A stretch of 64,000 nucleotides of DNA. Origin: CAYWMD01 sp964458575 (lineage in GTDB: Bacteria; Verrucomicrobiota; Verrucomicrobiia; Limisphaerales; JADLHS01). The number at the start of each line of letters is the position of its first letter. The first letter of the stretch is position 1. This document shows positions 39,936 to 48,271 of this stretch, piece after piece. The position numbers and the translations under genes are program-made. Below the pieces are notes generated by a model. That model had not been told where the DNA came from and searched no databases. It was given only the letters and a program-made list of their open reading frames with translations. Location: the NCBI GenBank assembly GCA_964458575.1, contig CAYWMD010000003.1, positions 62,001 to 126,000 on the forward strand. Reading direction: 5' to 3'.

Positions 39936-42314
39936 ATGAACACGGCGCACACTCATCACGGGGAGCAAGACCCGGCTTCACCCGGCCGGGTCACCGAGCT
40001 GGCGGTGTCCGGGATGAATTGCAACAACTGCGCCCGCCACGTCTCGGAGGCGCTTCAGGGCGTGCCGGGTGTGCGCAGCGCATCCGTGATTCTCGAAGCG
40101 GGCCGGGTGTCCGTGCGCTGGTCGGACAACGGTCAAGTCAACGCCGCTGCCCTGGTTGCCGCGGTCCGGAACGCCGGCTACGAAGCGACGTTGATTGAAA
40201 GCGGCACGCGCGCGCATCGTGAGTCGCCGCGCATCGGATGGCGCTTGAACCTTTGGTTGGGAGCATTCGTCACGGCGGTGCTGATGGTCGGGGAATGGAT
40301 CTTTGGCTTCGGCATGGCGCGGTGGTTTCAATGGGCGGCCCTTGTGCTCGCGGGCGCGGTGCAGATTATTGCCGGCGCGCAATTCTATCGCGGCGCATGG
40401 CGGCAACTCAAGGTTGGCCATTCAAACATGGACACGCTGGTCGCGCTCGGTTCAACGACCGCGTTCGGATACAGTACGTGGGCGCTGTTGAGCGGCGGGG
40501 GCGGGCACGTTTATTTCATGGAGGCCGCGGCAATCATCACGCTCATCAGTGTGGGCCACTGGCTGGAGGCACGCGTGAGTGAGCGGGCGTCCAGCGCGCT
40601 CAAATCCCTGTTGCAGCTCGCGCCGCCAACCGCGCGGCGGCTGGAGCGGTCCCGTGACAGCGCGTGGGAAGAGGCTCGAACTTCAGTCCGTGACCACAGT
40701 CAGAGCCTCCTTGCGTCGCCGGCTGCAATCGAACGGGAGGTCCCCGTTTCCGCGTTGAAACCCGGAGATCTCGTCGCTTTGCGGCCCGGGGATCATGTGC
40801 CGACCGATGGGGTAGTGGTGGAAGGCGGTTCGGCGGTGGATGAAGCGATGCTCACGGGCGAGTCCGTGCCGGTGGACAAGGCCGCCAACAGCGAACTCTA
40901 CGCGGGTACGGTGGTTTCAAACGGCCGGCTCGTGATGCGCGTGACGGCGACGGGCGAAGCCACGGCGCTCGCACACATCATCGCCGCAGTGCAACGGGCC
41001 CAGACGAGCCGGGCAAATATTCAGCGGCTGGGAGACCGGGTCAGCAGCATTTTTGTTCCCGTGGTTGTACTGGTCGCGCTGGGGGCCGGACTTTGGTGGG
41101 GCATTGCGCCCGGTTCCGCGCAGCAGGTCCACGACGGGCTTGCGCGCTTTCTTTGGCCGGCGCATTCGCTCACCGGAACGGGCGCGGGATTCATCATCGC
41201 CGCGGCGGTGCTCATCATCGCCTGCCCGTGCGCGATGGGCCTGGCGACGCCGGCGGCGATCATGGCTGGTGCCAACGCGGCGGCGGCGCGCGGCATCTTG
41301 ATTCGCGATGGCGTGGCGCTGGAAAAAGCCGGGAACGTCACGGCCATTATTTTTGACAAGACCGGGACGTTGACGGTTGGAAAACCGGCGGTAGCCAGGG
41401 TGGAGTTGTTCCATTCGTCCACCGAAGAAGCGGTGAAATGCGTTCCAGGCCTGACGCTGGCCGCGTCGCTTGCCCGTCATTCGACCCACCCCATCAGTCA
41501 GGCGATTGCCAAACTCGCGTCCGATGAAATAAAACTGACCCACTGGACGGAAGTCCGCGGGGCGGGCATTCAGGGGAGCATTGAACATTCAACATTCAAC
41601 GCTCAACACCCAACGCCAATGGCGCGGCTCGGTTCGTTGCGCTGGCTGCGCGAGGCGGGCGTGGCGGTGGCGGCCGGCGACAGCTTCGTGAAACATTGGT
41701 CGGCGCAGGGCGCGACCATTGTCGGTCTTGCGCTGAACGAATCGCTCGCCGGGTTGGTGGCGGTAACGGACGCGCTCAAGCCCGAGGCCGCGCGCATCGT
41801 GGGACAACTTGAGGCGGGCGGATTAAAGACCTATTTGCTCACGGGTGACAACTCCCTCACGGCGGCGAGCATTGCCGGCCAGGCCGGGATCGCGGCCGAA
41901 AACGTGTTCGCCGAAGTGCGGCCCGAGCAAAAGGCCGAATTCGTGAAAAAACTCCAGCAGCAGGGACAGCGCGTGGCTTTCGTCGGCGACGGCATCAACG
42001 ACGCCCCGGCGCTGGAGCAGGCCGATCTCGGCATCGCTGTCGGACGCGCCAGCGACGTTGCGCGCGAGGCGGCGGACATCATTCTGTTGAAATCCGAGAT
42101 CGGCGCTGTCCCGGAGGCGTTGGGGCTGGCGCGCGCGACGTTGCGGACGATCAAGCAGAATTTGTTCTGGGCGTTCTTCTACAATGCCGTCGGCGTGCCG
42201 CTGGCAGCGTTGGGTTTCATGAGCCCGGTTTTGTGCGCCGCGGCGATGGGGGTTTCCGATCTCATCGTGATCGGCAACGCGCTGCGGTTGCGGGGATGGC
42301 GGCTGGGGGGCTGA
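39936..42314 (+). CDS. copA: Copper-type P1B ATPase
   Basis: A 792-residue heavy-metal exporter. An HMA domain sits at about residues 26-95, with GMNCNNCARHV (the metal-binding CxxC). The eight-helix core follows, with MLTGESVPVDKAANSELYAGT and CPCAMGLATP (Cys429/Cys431 metal site). Asp474 of DKTGTLT is phosphorylated. The N-domain HP is in RHSTHPISQAIA, and GDGINDAPALEQADLGIAVG ends the hydrolytic core. CPC points to Cu(I) or Ag(I). A tandem heptamer tract is in frame in the N-domain (residues about 549-561). The sigma/CpxP-like genes lie just downstream on the opposite strand. Confidence 0.93.
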   Translation: MNTAHTHHGEQDPASPGRVTELAVSGMNCNNCARHVSEALQGVPGVRSASVILEAGRVSVRWSDNGQVNAAALVAAVRNAGYEATLIESGTRAHRESPRIGWRLNLWLGAFVTAVLMVGEWIFGFGMARWFQWAALVLAGAVQIIAGAQFYRGAWRQLKVGHSNMDTLVALGSTTAFGYSTWALLSGGGGHVYFMEAAAIITLISVGHWLEARVSERASSALKSLLQLAPPTARRLERSRDSAWEEARTSVRDHSQSLLASPAAIEREVPVSALKPGDLVALRPGDHVPTDGVVVEGGSAVDEAMLTGESVPVDKAANSELYAGTVVSNGRLVMRVTATGEATALAHIIAAVQRAQTSRANIQRLGDRVSSIFVPVVVLVALGAGLWWGIAPGSAQQVHDGLARFLWPAHSLTGTGAGFIIAAAVLIIACPCAMGLATPAAIMAGANAAAARGILIRDGVALEKAGNVTAIIFDKTGTLTVGKPAVARVELFHSSTEEAVKCVPGLTLAASLARHSTHPISQAIAKLASDEIKLTHWTEVRGAGIQGSIEHSTFNAQHPTPMARLGSLRWLREAGVAVAAGDSFVKHWSAQGATIVGLALNESLAGLVAVTDALKPEAARIVGQLEAGGLKTYLLTGDNSLTAASIAGQAGIAAENVFAEVRPEQKAEFVKKLQQQGQRVAFVGDGINDAPALEQADLGIAVGRASDVAREAADIILLKSEIGAVPEALGLARATLRTIKQNLFWAFFYNAVGVPLAALGFMSPVLCAAAMGVSDLIVIGNALRLRGWRLGG
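41585..41618. repeat. Tandem heptamers inside the copper ATPase gene
   Basis: ACATTCA, ACATTCA, ACGCTCA, ACACCCA and ACGCCA are translated as EHSTFNAQHPTPMARL in the nucleotide-binding domain. The same heptamers occur in the exbB-exbD intergenic element. No inverted copy was seen here. Confidence 0.75.
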
Positions 42315-42344
42315 AGCCGGTTTATTCGCGAAACGAACCGCCGT

Positions 42345-42872
42345 TCACGGGTTCGCCGGCGGTTCAACGGGCGGGCGTGGTTGGGGCGTGCCGTCAGGCA
42401 ACGGCCCTTCGCGCGGCAGTGGACGGCGCGATGGATCGCGCAGACGCCGCTCGGGTTGCATCAGGGGATCATCGCTCCGGCGCTGGCTGGTCGGTCGGGC
42501 TTGCTTCATCAATTCCTCGAAGCGCGGGATTTGACCAGGTTCGAGCGTGGCGCGGATGCGGTCGCGGGTGACTTGCATTTCCCGCCGGATATCGGGCGTC
42601 ACGCGGTTCCAAATCTGGCGGTTGCGTTCCTGTCCCTCACTGATGATTTTCTCGATCCGGCTGCGCTGTTCGGGAGTGAGAGCAATTTCACGGTCCAGGT
42701 TTTGCAGAAAGTCCAGGCGCAATCCCTTCGGCATCGTGTTGGAAATTTTTTGGGGTGTGACGCGATGTCGTTTGGGTTGAGAACGTTCGGCATAACTGAC
42801 GACCAAGCCGCCGGTCACCACCCCCGCGACAAAGATCACCAACGTGGCAAAAACGATTTTCCAGGTGTTCAC
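42345..42872 (-). CDS. CpxP/Spy-like periplasmic protein (175 aa)
   Basis: An N-terminal membrane anchor or uncleaved signal (residues about 5-25, KIVFATLVIFVAGVVTGGLVV) is followed by a helical domain. LDFLQNLDREIALTPEQRSRIEKIISEGQERNRQIW and VTRDRIRATLEPGQIPRFEELM recall the LTPEQ..xF repeats of CpxP/Spy and heavy-metal-sensor chaperones. The C-terminal 40 residues are Pro/Arg-rich (RRPLPREGPLPDG). It overlaps the upstream gene by 4 nt (ATGA), so the two are translationally coupled. With the ECF sigma gene and a small TM protein upstream it forms an envelope-stress-like operon. Family call from pattern only. Confidence 0.72.
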   Translation of the reverse strand: MNTWKIVFATLVIFVAGVVTGGLVVSYAERSQPKRHRVTPQKISNTMPKGLRLDFLQNLDREIALTPEQRSRIEKIISEGQERNRQIWNRVTPDIRREMQVTRDRIRATLEPGQIPRFEELMKQARPTSQRRSDDPLMQPERRLRDPSRRPLPREGPLPDGTPQPRPPVEPPANP

Positions 42873-43183
42873 CAGACTTCCCCGGTTTCGTCAACCGCCG
42901 CGAGCATGGTTTGTTCGAAGTGCTGGGAGAATTCCTCGCTCTCGGTGGCGGCCGCGTGGCTGCTGGCACCGATGAAAAACCACACTGCCAGCAACAGGCT
43001 CACCGCCACGCACGGGGCGGTGGCGCGCCACAAGGCGCGGGCCCAAAGCGCCGAGACATCAAAAGCGGGCGACTCGCGCAGCCGCGCCAGGACGCGTTTT
43101 TCAAACGCATACGGCGCACGATCGGCCGGGGGATGGGCGCGGGCGGTGGCGATCAGCTTCACTCGCAGGTGTTCCAAGTTCAT
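42869..43183 (-). CDS. Small membrane protein, candidate anti-sigma factor (104 aa)
   Basis: A hydrophilic N-terminal half (MNLEHLRVKLIATARAHPPADRAPYAFEKRVLARLRE) is followed by one membrane helix (ATAPCVAVSLLLAVWFFIG) and an acidic periplasmic tail. This inside-TM-outside layout, with the gene between an ECF sigma gene and a CpxP-like gene, is what anti-sigma factors look like; I see no zinc-binding HxxxCxxC motif. It probably regulates the adjacent sigma factor, an inference from position. It overlaps the CpxP-like gene by 4 nt. Confidence 0.62.
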   Translation of the reverse strand: MNLEHLRVKLIATARAHPPADRAPYAFEKRVLARLRESPAFDVSALWARALWRATAPCVAVSLLLAVWFFIGASSHAAATESEEFSQHFEQTMLAAVDETGEVW

Positions 43184-43190
43184 AGATCAG

Positions 43191-43218
43191 CGTCTGATTC
43201 AGACGCGCCGGAGGCGCG
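43191..43218. repeat. Two adjacent hairpins between sigma gene and its partner
   Basis: CGTCTGA-T-TCAGACG is an almost perfect palindrome at 43191-43205, and CGCGCC/GGCGCG pair at 43204-43218. They fill most of the 47-nt gap between the sigma and candidate anti-sigma genes. They could modulate the ratio of the two products, or be a dispersed repeat. Confidence 0.35.
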
Positions 43219-43230
43219 CCGGGTTACAGG

Positions 43231-43806
43231 TCACAGGTATTTATCTTTGGTCAATCGGGCCAGGATTTTCCGCATCTCCGCCCGGGCCCGAAACGCGCGG
43301 ACCTTGACCAGGGGCACCGACCATCCGGTCAGTTTGGCAATTTCCTTCACCGGACGGTCCTCGATCTCCAGCAGGGTTATGATCAGTCGCGCGGGCGGCG
43401 ACAATTGTTCCAGAATGCGCCCGATGAGTTGCTTCGCGGCGTCGGTATGCTCGCTGGCGGACTCTGGTTGGACGGCGAACCTTTCCAGCCAGTCATTTTC
43501 CGGTTCGGACAAGTCGGAGAAGGACGCTTCCCGGTTTCGCTGGTGGCCGCGCAGGAAATCGTAGCAAGTCCGCACGGCCATCCGCATCAGCCAGTGCTCG
43601 AAGGGCGCGTCACCGCGAAAACTCTTCAGTTTGTGAAAGGCCTTGAGCCAGACTTCCTGGACGATGTCCTCGACCTCGCTTTCGCGCCGGGCATAGCGCC
43701 GGGCGGTGGCAAAAACGCGCGGTGAATATTTCTGGACCAACGGCTCAAAGCTGGCGTTGTCGCCTTTGAGCACGGCAGCGATGAGTTCCGCATCGGACCG
43801 TTCCAT
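43231..43806 (-). CDS. ECF sigma factor
   Basis: An extracytoplasmic-function sigma factor of 191 residues if started at ATG 43806 (MERSDAELIAAVLKGDNASFEPLVQKY). Region 2 spans about 10-90, with ARRYARRESEVEDIVQEVWLKAFHKLKSFRG, the core-binding and -10 recognition part. Region 4 (RLIITLLEIEDRPVKEIAKLTGWSVPLVKVRAFRARAEMRKIL) is the -35 helix-turn-helix. The upstream frame begins 28 codons earlier without similarity, so I rejected it. It heads a trio with a small TM protein and a CpxP-like protein, so a role in envelope or copper stress is inferred. No autoregulatory promoter was recognised. Confidence 0.9.
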   Translation of the reverse strand: MERSDAELIAAVLKGDNASFEPLVQKYSPRVFATARRYARRESEVEDIVQEVWLKAFHKLKSFRGDAPFEHWLMRMAVRTCYDFLRGHQRNREASFSDLSEPENDWLERFAVQPESASEHTDAAKQLIGRILEQLSPPARLIITLLEIEDRPVKEIAKLTGWSVPLVKVRAFRARAEMRKILARLTKDKYL

Positions 43807-43928
43807 GTGCGCCGCGACTATGCCAAGAGGGTGCGGTGGGCTAAAGCGAAAAGCCACCACGGTATGGCCGAGGGTGGATTCATCAGCCATCGGGGCAGGG
43901 GACAGGCGGGCGACCGCCGGCCGAGGTT

Positions 43929-44183
43929 TCAGTCCCGATGGATGCCCAAAGTCTTTTCGAATTCGCTGGAGAACTTCACCAGGGCGGCGGTGATTTTGGG
44001 CGGTTGCTCGACCAGCGTGGCGGTCATGCGTTCGACCATGTGCGGTTTGGCGCGGATGAGTTCCGTCGCGGCCAGGACCAGGGAAAGGTGGTTGTTGATG
44101 TCATGGCGCATGTTCGACAACTGGCGGTTGAACTCGGCGATTTGTTCGACCGTCAAAGTCACAGGCTGGGCGGGCAAAGTCAT
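43929..44183 (-). CDS. Stand-alone RHDxxN helical protein (histidine-phosphotransfer-like, 84 aa)
   Basis: FNRQLSNMRHDINNHLSLVLAATELIRAKPHMVERM reads as a single long helix carrying RHDINNH, the pattern of Spo0B-like and some sensor-kinase dimerisation/phosphoacceptor helices (H followed by D, then N). The remaining part, KITAALVKFSSEFEKTLGI, is a second helix. No ATPase domain is attached. If the His is functional, this would be an orphan phosphotransfer or dimerisation module. It lies between the DUF1501 gene and the ECF sigma gene on the same strand, with two receiver-only proteins about 3.6 kb upstream. Function inferred, not shown. Confidence 0.5.
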   Translation of the reverse strand: MTLPAQPVTLTVEQIAEFNRQLSNMRHDINNHLSLVLAATELIRAKPHMVERMTATLVEQPPKITAALVKFSSEFEKTLGIHRD

Positions 44184-44233
44184 GTGTCACGATGGCCTTA
44201 ACCCTGCCGGGAAAGCAAGCCGATTGCGGCGGG

Positions 44234-45742
44234 TCAACCGAACAAGTCCAGGACCGGCGCCCCTTTACCATCGCGCGTGACATAAAACGGGCGTTTTTCA
44301 ATTTCGTAGGCCAGCTTGGGGGAAATGCCCAGCGCATGGTAGATGCTGGCATGAAGGTCCTCGATAATGACCCGGTCTTTCAGCGTTTTGCAGGGGCGCT
44401 CATCGGCGGTCAGGCCGTGGAGATGACCTTGCTTGATGCCGCCGCCAAACATCGGCACGCACCCGGCGTCCGTGAAATGCCGGTGCATGCCGTAAAACTT
44501 TTCACTTTCCAGCTTGTCGGGCACTTCGACCTGGTCTTTGACTTTCTTGTCCGGCTTGCCCTCGATGAGTGCGTCGCGGCTGAACTCGCTCGCGAGCAGG
44601 ACGAGCGTGCGATCGAGCAGCCCGCGCGTTGCGAGGTCGAGAATCAACTGCGCGACCGGCGCATCAATCTGCCGTTTCATGGCGGCGGCGCGGGTGTGAC
44701 CGTTCTCGTGCGTGTCCCAATTGAGAAACGGAATATATTCGGTGGTCACCTCGATGTATCGCGCGCCCACTTCGGCCAGACGCCGGGCGAGCAGGCAGCC
44801 CAGGCCGAAGCGTCCCACCATCTGATCCTCGTACTTTGCGCCAAAACGGTCCTGCTTGGCGTCGAACCGCTGACCGGGCTGGTAACCCGGCACATATTTT
44901 TGGATGTTTGCGAGCGGCTCCTGTGAAAGATCAAATGCTTTCGCCGCGGGTGAACTGAGCAGGCGATGCGCATTGTCCAGCGAACGCAGAAGCGATTCTT
45001 TTTGATAATCACTGCCATGCTCGCCAATCGGGCTGGCCCCCAGCAACTTCTTGTAAAACTTGTTGCGATCCTCGAAACGCGCCGGCGTCATGCCCCCGGG
45101 CGGCCGCACGGTGTTCGCCGCCTGGTCGGGAAACGGAATATTGAACGGCCCGAATTCAGTGCCGAGAAAGCCGGCGGTGGTGAACGCCTTGAGTTCCTCC
45201 CCTTCACCGACGTCAAAGCGCTGGCCGATGTTGATGAAGGCAGGCACGGCCGGATTCAGCGGGCCTAGCGTGCGGGCGATGACGGCGCCGAGATGCGGCG
45301 CCGCGACCGTTTGCGGCGGCGCGTAGCCGGTGTGCCACTGATACTGATGCCGCGAGTGCAGAATGAAACCCAGATCGCCCGCCGTGTAGGAGCGGATCAA
45401 CGTGCCGCGATCCATCACCGCCGCCATTCTTTCCAGACCCTCGGAAAACCGGATGCCGTCCACGACCGTGGGAATGCTGGGAAAAGTGCTGAGAAATGCA
45501 TCCGACGACATGCCCTTCTCGAACGGCGTGAAGCGCTTCGGATCAAAGGTCTCCGTGTGCGCCATGCCGCCACCCATCCAGAGAACGATGACGGTGTCCG
45601 CAGTGGCTTTGATCTTTTGCGCCTCGGCCTTTGTTTCTTCCGAGAAGACCGCACGCGGGAAACCAGCCGCCAGCGCCGAAAGCGTCGCCGCGCTGGCGGA
45701 TTTCAAGAAGTCGCGGCGCGACCAGGTTGAGTTGGTGCTCAT
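44234..45742 (-). CDS. DUF1501 domain-containing secreted protein
   Basis: A 502-residue protein with a twin-arginine leader (WSRRDFLKSASAATLSALAAGFPRAVFS). The body shows ADTVIVLWMGGGMAHTETFDPK, then SRHQYQWHTGYAPPQ and DTHENGHTRAAAMKRQIDAPVAQLILDLATRGLLDRTLVLLASEFSR. The metal-site-like GGGMAH and D-TH-N patterns link it distantly to alkaline phosphatase/sulfatase folds, the usual reading for DUF1501. In Planctomycetota and Verrucomicrobiota these are almost always paired with a DUF1549/DUF1553 cytochrome, and that gene lies 9 nt upstream here. The enzymatic activity is unknown; periplasmic oxidation or sulfatase-type chemistry is a guess. Confidence 0.93.
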   Translation of the reverse strand: MSTNSTWSRRDFLKSASAATLSALAAGFPRAVFSEETKAEAQKIKATADTVIVLWMGGGMAHTETFDPKRFTPFEKGMSSDAFLSTFPSIPTVVDGIRFSEGLERMAAVMDRGTLIRSYTAGDLGFILHSRHQYQWHTGYAPPQTVAAPHLGAVIARTLGPLNPAVPAFINIGQRFDVGEGEELKAFTTAGFLGTEFGPFNIPFPDQAANTVRPPGGMTPARFEDRNKFYKKLLGASPIGEHGSDYQKESLLRSLDNAHRLLSSPAAKAFDLSQEPLANIQKYVPGYQPGQRFDAKQDRFGAKYEDQMVGRFGLGCLLARRLAEVGARYIEVTTEYIPFLNWDTHENGHTRAAAMKRQIDAPVAQLILDLATRGLLDRTLVLLASEFSRDALIEGKPDKKVKDQVEVPDKLESEKFYGMHRHFTDAGCVPMFGGGIKQGHLHGLTADERPCKTLKDRVIIEDLHASIYHALGISPKLAYEIEKRPFYVTRDGKGAPVLDLFG

Positions 45743-45751
45743 GTCAGCCTC

Positions 45752-47698
45752 TCAATAAATCAATTGAAACTCCGGCAGCATGGCCAGCGACCAGAGCAGG
45801 TCTTCCACGCCGGTTGCTTGAACCGGCTGGCCCACGAGTGCTTGGGCGAGTTCAAGTTCCGCGGGGGTTGGTTCGCGGCCCAGTGCCTTTTCATAGACTT
45901 GCGGCACGAGTTTGCCGGGTGAAGCGTCGCCCGGCGGCTTCAGGATTTTTTCCGCACCGGTTTTCACCACGCCGGCCAGTTCCGCGCCGTTGGTCAATTC
46001 CAACGCCTCCAAAGTCGTTGCGATCCCGGCCCGTGCGGTGACCACCTGTTCACGGTTGGGGCGGCCCATGGCCACTTGTAACGAATCGGCGGCAACCAAC
46101 GCGGCGCGAACGCTGGTGAAATGGTTCGTGGCGCCGTCAGCGCGAACAACCTGCGTGTTAGGTTTGGCATACCAGACGGTCGTGAGTGCGCCCACCGCGT
46201 CGCGGAATTGTTCCGCCGACATCCGGCGCACCAGCGGTCCGCGGAAAACGTAGTTCGAAGCGGCAGACTCTGTCGCCGCCACCGAGGGCAGTTGATAAGC
46301 CCGCGCGGTAAGCATGGTTGCCATGAGATGCTTCACATCGTAGCCGTTGTCCGCAAAATCCTCCGCCAGCCAGTCGAGCAAATCTGCGTTCCACGCCGGC
46401 TTCTCCATGTCGTCGAGCGGTTCGACCAAACCGCGCCCGAAGAATCTTTGCCAAAGCCGGTTGACCAGCGTCCGGGTCAGCCGCCCATCTTCGCGTTGGG
46501 TGACCAGTTTCGCGAGGCGCTCGAGCCGGACGTTCTTGTTGGTTGAAAACTCCAATTCGCCAAGTTGCGGATAGATGAATTGGGGCGAAGCGGTTTTGCC
46601 GGTGGGTTTGTCACAATGAACCATTTCCAGCGGGCCGTCGGCAAAAACGCTGGCGAGTCCATACGCATCCGCCAGCGTCCAGTCATTGATGAAGCTGTCG
46701 TGGCAGCTCGCGCATTTGAGATTCACGCCCATGAACACCTGCGAGATGTTTTGCGCGGCCTGCATCTGCGGGGTCTGGCTCGCGTTCACGACGCCGCGCC
46801 AGACGATGCCTTTGGTGAAGCCTTCACTCGGCGGGGTGGGATGGATCAGCTCGGCGACAAACTGGTTGTACGGCTTGTTGGTTTCGAGCGACGTGTAAAG
46901 CCACTGCGTAATCTGTTTACGCCCGCCGTCAATGTAACCCGTGCCCTTGTAGTCGTTGCGCAAGAGGTCGTTCCAAAACGATAGCCAGTGCAGGGCGTAG
47001 TTCTCCTGGTCGGCCAACAAACGGCGCACGAGTTGAACGCGTTTGTCGCGGTCGCGGTCGGCGATAAATTTTTTCAACTCCGCCGGCGGAGGGAGCAGGC
47101 CAACGACATCGAGATAAACGCGGCGTGCGAACACACGGTCATCCACGAGCGCGGGTGGTTCGATCTCATGCGCGGCAAAATAGGCGGACAGGAGATGATC
47201 AACCGGGCTGGCATTTTTGTCCTGGCCATCGGAGGTTGCCGGCCGGCGCGGTTTCAGATTGACCGGTTCGGCTTTGGCGAAAGTGACACCTGCATCCCAG
47301 GTCAACCCCTGGTCAATCCAGGCCCGCAACAAGCCGATTTGCTCACCGGTGAGTTTCGTGCCCTTCTTCGGCATGAGCTCCTCGGGGTCGAATCCCATGA
47401 CCAGTTCAATCAGCAGACTTTCGGCACTATGCCCCGGCACCACCGCGGGACCGGAAGCGCCGCCGTGCAGCAGCGATTCGCGCGAATCAATCTGGAAATC
47501 ACCTTTATTCCGCCCGTGGCCGTGGCACTGGACACAACTTTTTTCCAGGATGGGCTTGATATCCCGGCTGAAGCTGACCGGATGATTTGCCGGCGGCGGC
47601 AATTGCGCGATCTGCGCGGTCGTCAGCTTTGCCCCGGCGTTGATGCACACGGCGCACACCAAGCCGATACTTAACGCGACCGAACAAGGCTTCATCAC
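45752..47698 (-). CDS. DUF1549/DUF1553 cytochrome c-like protein (PSCyt1 type)
   Basis: A 648-residue secreted protein with a leader (MMKPCSVALSIGLVCAVCINAGA). The N-terminal heme motif is SCVQCHG (C55xxC58H59). DUF1549 follows (FARRVYLDVVGLLPPPAEL, LHWLSFWNDLLRNDYKGTGY) with a second CASCHDS motif in the middle, and DUF1553 closes the chain (RMSAEQFRDAVGAL; ALGREPTPAELELAQAL). It is the usual partner of DUF1501 proteins and probably passes electrons to or from it in the periplasm. The two genes are spaced by 9 nt. Substrate unknown. This start is the first Met of the leader. Confidence 0.93.
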   Translation of the reverse strand: MMKPCSVALSIGLVCAVCINAGAKLTTAQIAQLPPPANHPVSFSRDIKPILEKSCVQCHGHGRNKGDFQIDSRESLLHGGASGPAVVPGHSAESLLIELVMGFDPEELMPKKGTKLTGEQIGLLRAWIDQGLTWDAGVTFAKAEPVNLKPRRPATSDGQDKNASPVDHLLSAYFAAHEIEPPALVDDRVFARRVYLDVVGLLPPPAELKKFIADRDRDKRVQLVRRLLADQENYALHWLSFWNDLLRNDYKGTGYIDGGRKQITQWLYTSLETNKPYNQFVAELIHPTPPSEGFTKGIVWRGVVNASQTPQMQAAQNISQVFMGVNLKCASCHDSFINDWTLADAYGLASVFADGPLEMVHCDKPTGKTASPQFIYPQLGELEFSTNKNVRLERLAKLVTQREDGRLTRTLVNRLWQRFFGRGLVEPLDDMEKPAWNADLLDWLAEDFADNGYDVKHLMATMLTARAYQLPSVAATESAASNYVFRGPLVRRMSAEQFRDAVGALTTVWYAKPNTQVVRADGATNHFTSVRAALVAADSLQVAMGRPNREQVVTARAGIATTLEALELTNGAELAGVVKTGAEKILKPPGDASPGKLVPQVYEKALGREPTPAELELAQALVGQPVQATGVEDLLWSLAMLPEFQLIY

Positions 47699-47774
47699 GG
47701 CACAATGTATCAGTGTACCACGTGAGCGACAGAAGAAAATTGTGATTCAACGCACCAGCGGGCAAGTTCGACGG

Positions 47775-48251
47775 TTAAATGGAGAAGGTTGACTCGCATT
47801 CGGGCTTCGGTGCGGTCGAGGTTTTGTCCATTGTCCGGCGGATCACTTCAATCAGTCCATCGTGGTTGATCGGTTTATGGAAGAACGCAGCGGCACCGGC
47901 GTTTAAAGCGCGTTGCTCGTATTTCGCGGGGTCGCCGCCGGTAATGACAATAATCGGGATGCTTTTGAGTTCTTCCGTGCGACGCAACCAATCCATGATC
48001 AGAAACCCGTCCCAAGCCACGCCGCCACCGTGGGCGATGTCCGGAGGAAAACTGATGTCCAACAGAATCAGATCGGGCTTTTCTCTCCGCGCCGTGCTGA
48101 CGGCTTCGGCGCCATCGAGCGCCGTGGACACGTCGTAGCCTTTCGATTTGAGTTTGAATGAAAGCGTTTTAAGGACGACGGCGTTGTCGTCCACCACGAG
48201 GATTTTCTGCAATTTGACAGCAGCCGGTTCGAGGGGTGCAACGGTATTCAT
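47775..48251 (-). CDS. Stand-alone response-regulator receiver protein (158 aa)
   Basis: A receiver domain with no output domain. KILVVDDNAVVLKTL (acidic pair), DLILLDISFPPD (phospho-acceptor Asp), IIVITGGDP (Thr switch) and AAFFHKPINHDG (conserved Lys) are all present. The loop after the Asp is longer than normal: SFPPDIAHGGGVAWDG instead of the usual five-residue MPxxDG. It shares this loop type with the neighbouring receiver gene. Such single-domain receivers act by protein contact, so its kinase and target may be elsewhere. It starts 20 nt after its paralogue's stop and is probably in one operon with it. Confidence 0.9.
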   Translation of the reverse strand: MNTVAPLEPAAVKLQKILVVDDNAVVLKTLSFKLKSKGYDVSTALDGAEAVSTARREKPDLILLDISFPPDIAHGGGVAWDGFLIMDWLRRTEELKSIPIIVITGGDPAKYEQRALNAGAAAFFHKPINHDGLIEVIRRTMDKTSTAPKPECESTFSI

Positions 48252-48271
48252 ATCGGGAATCCTAGCTTGAA

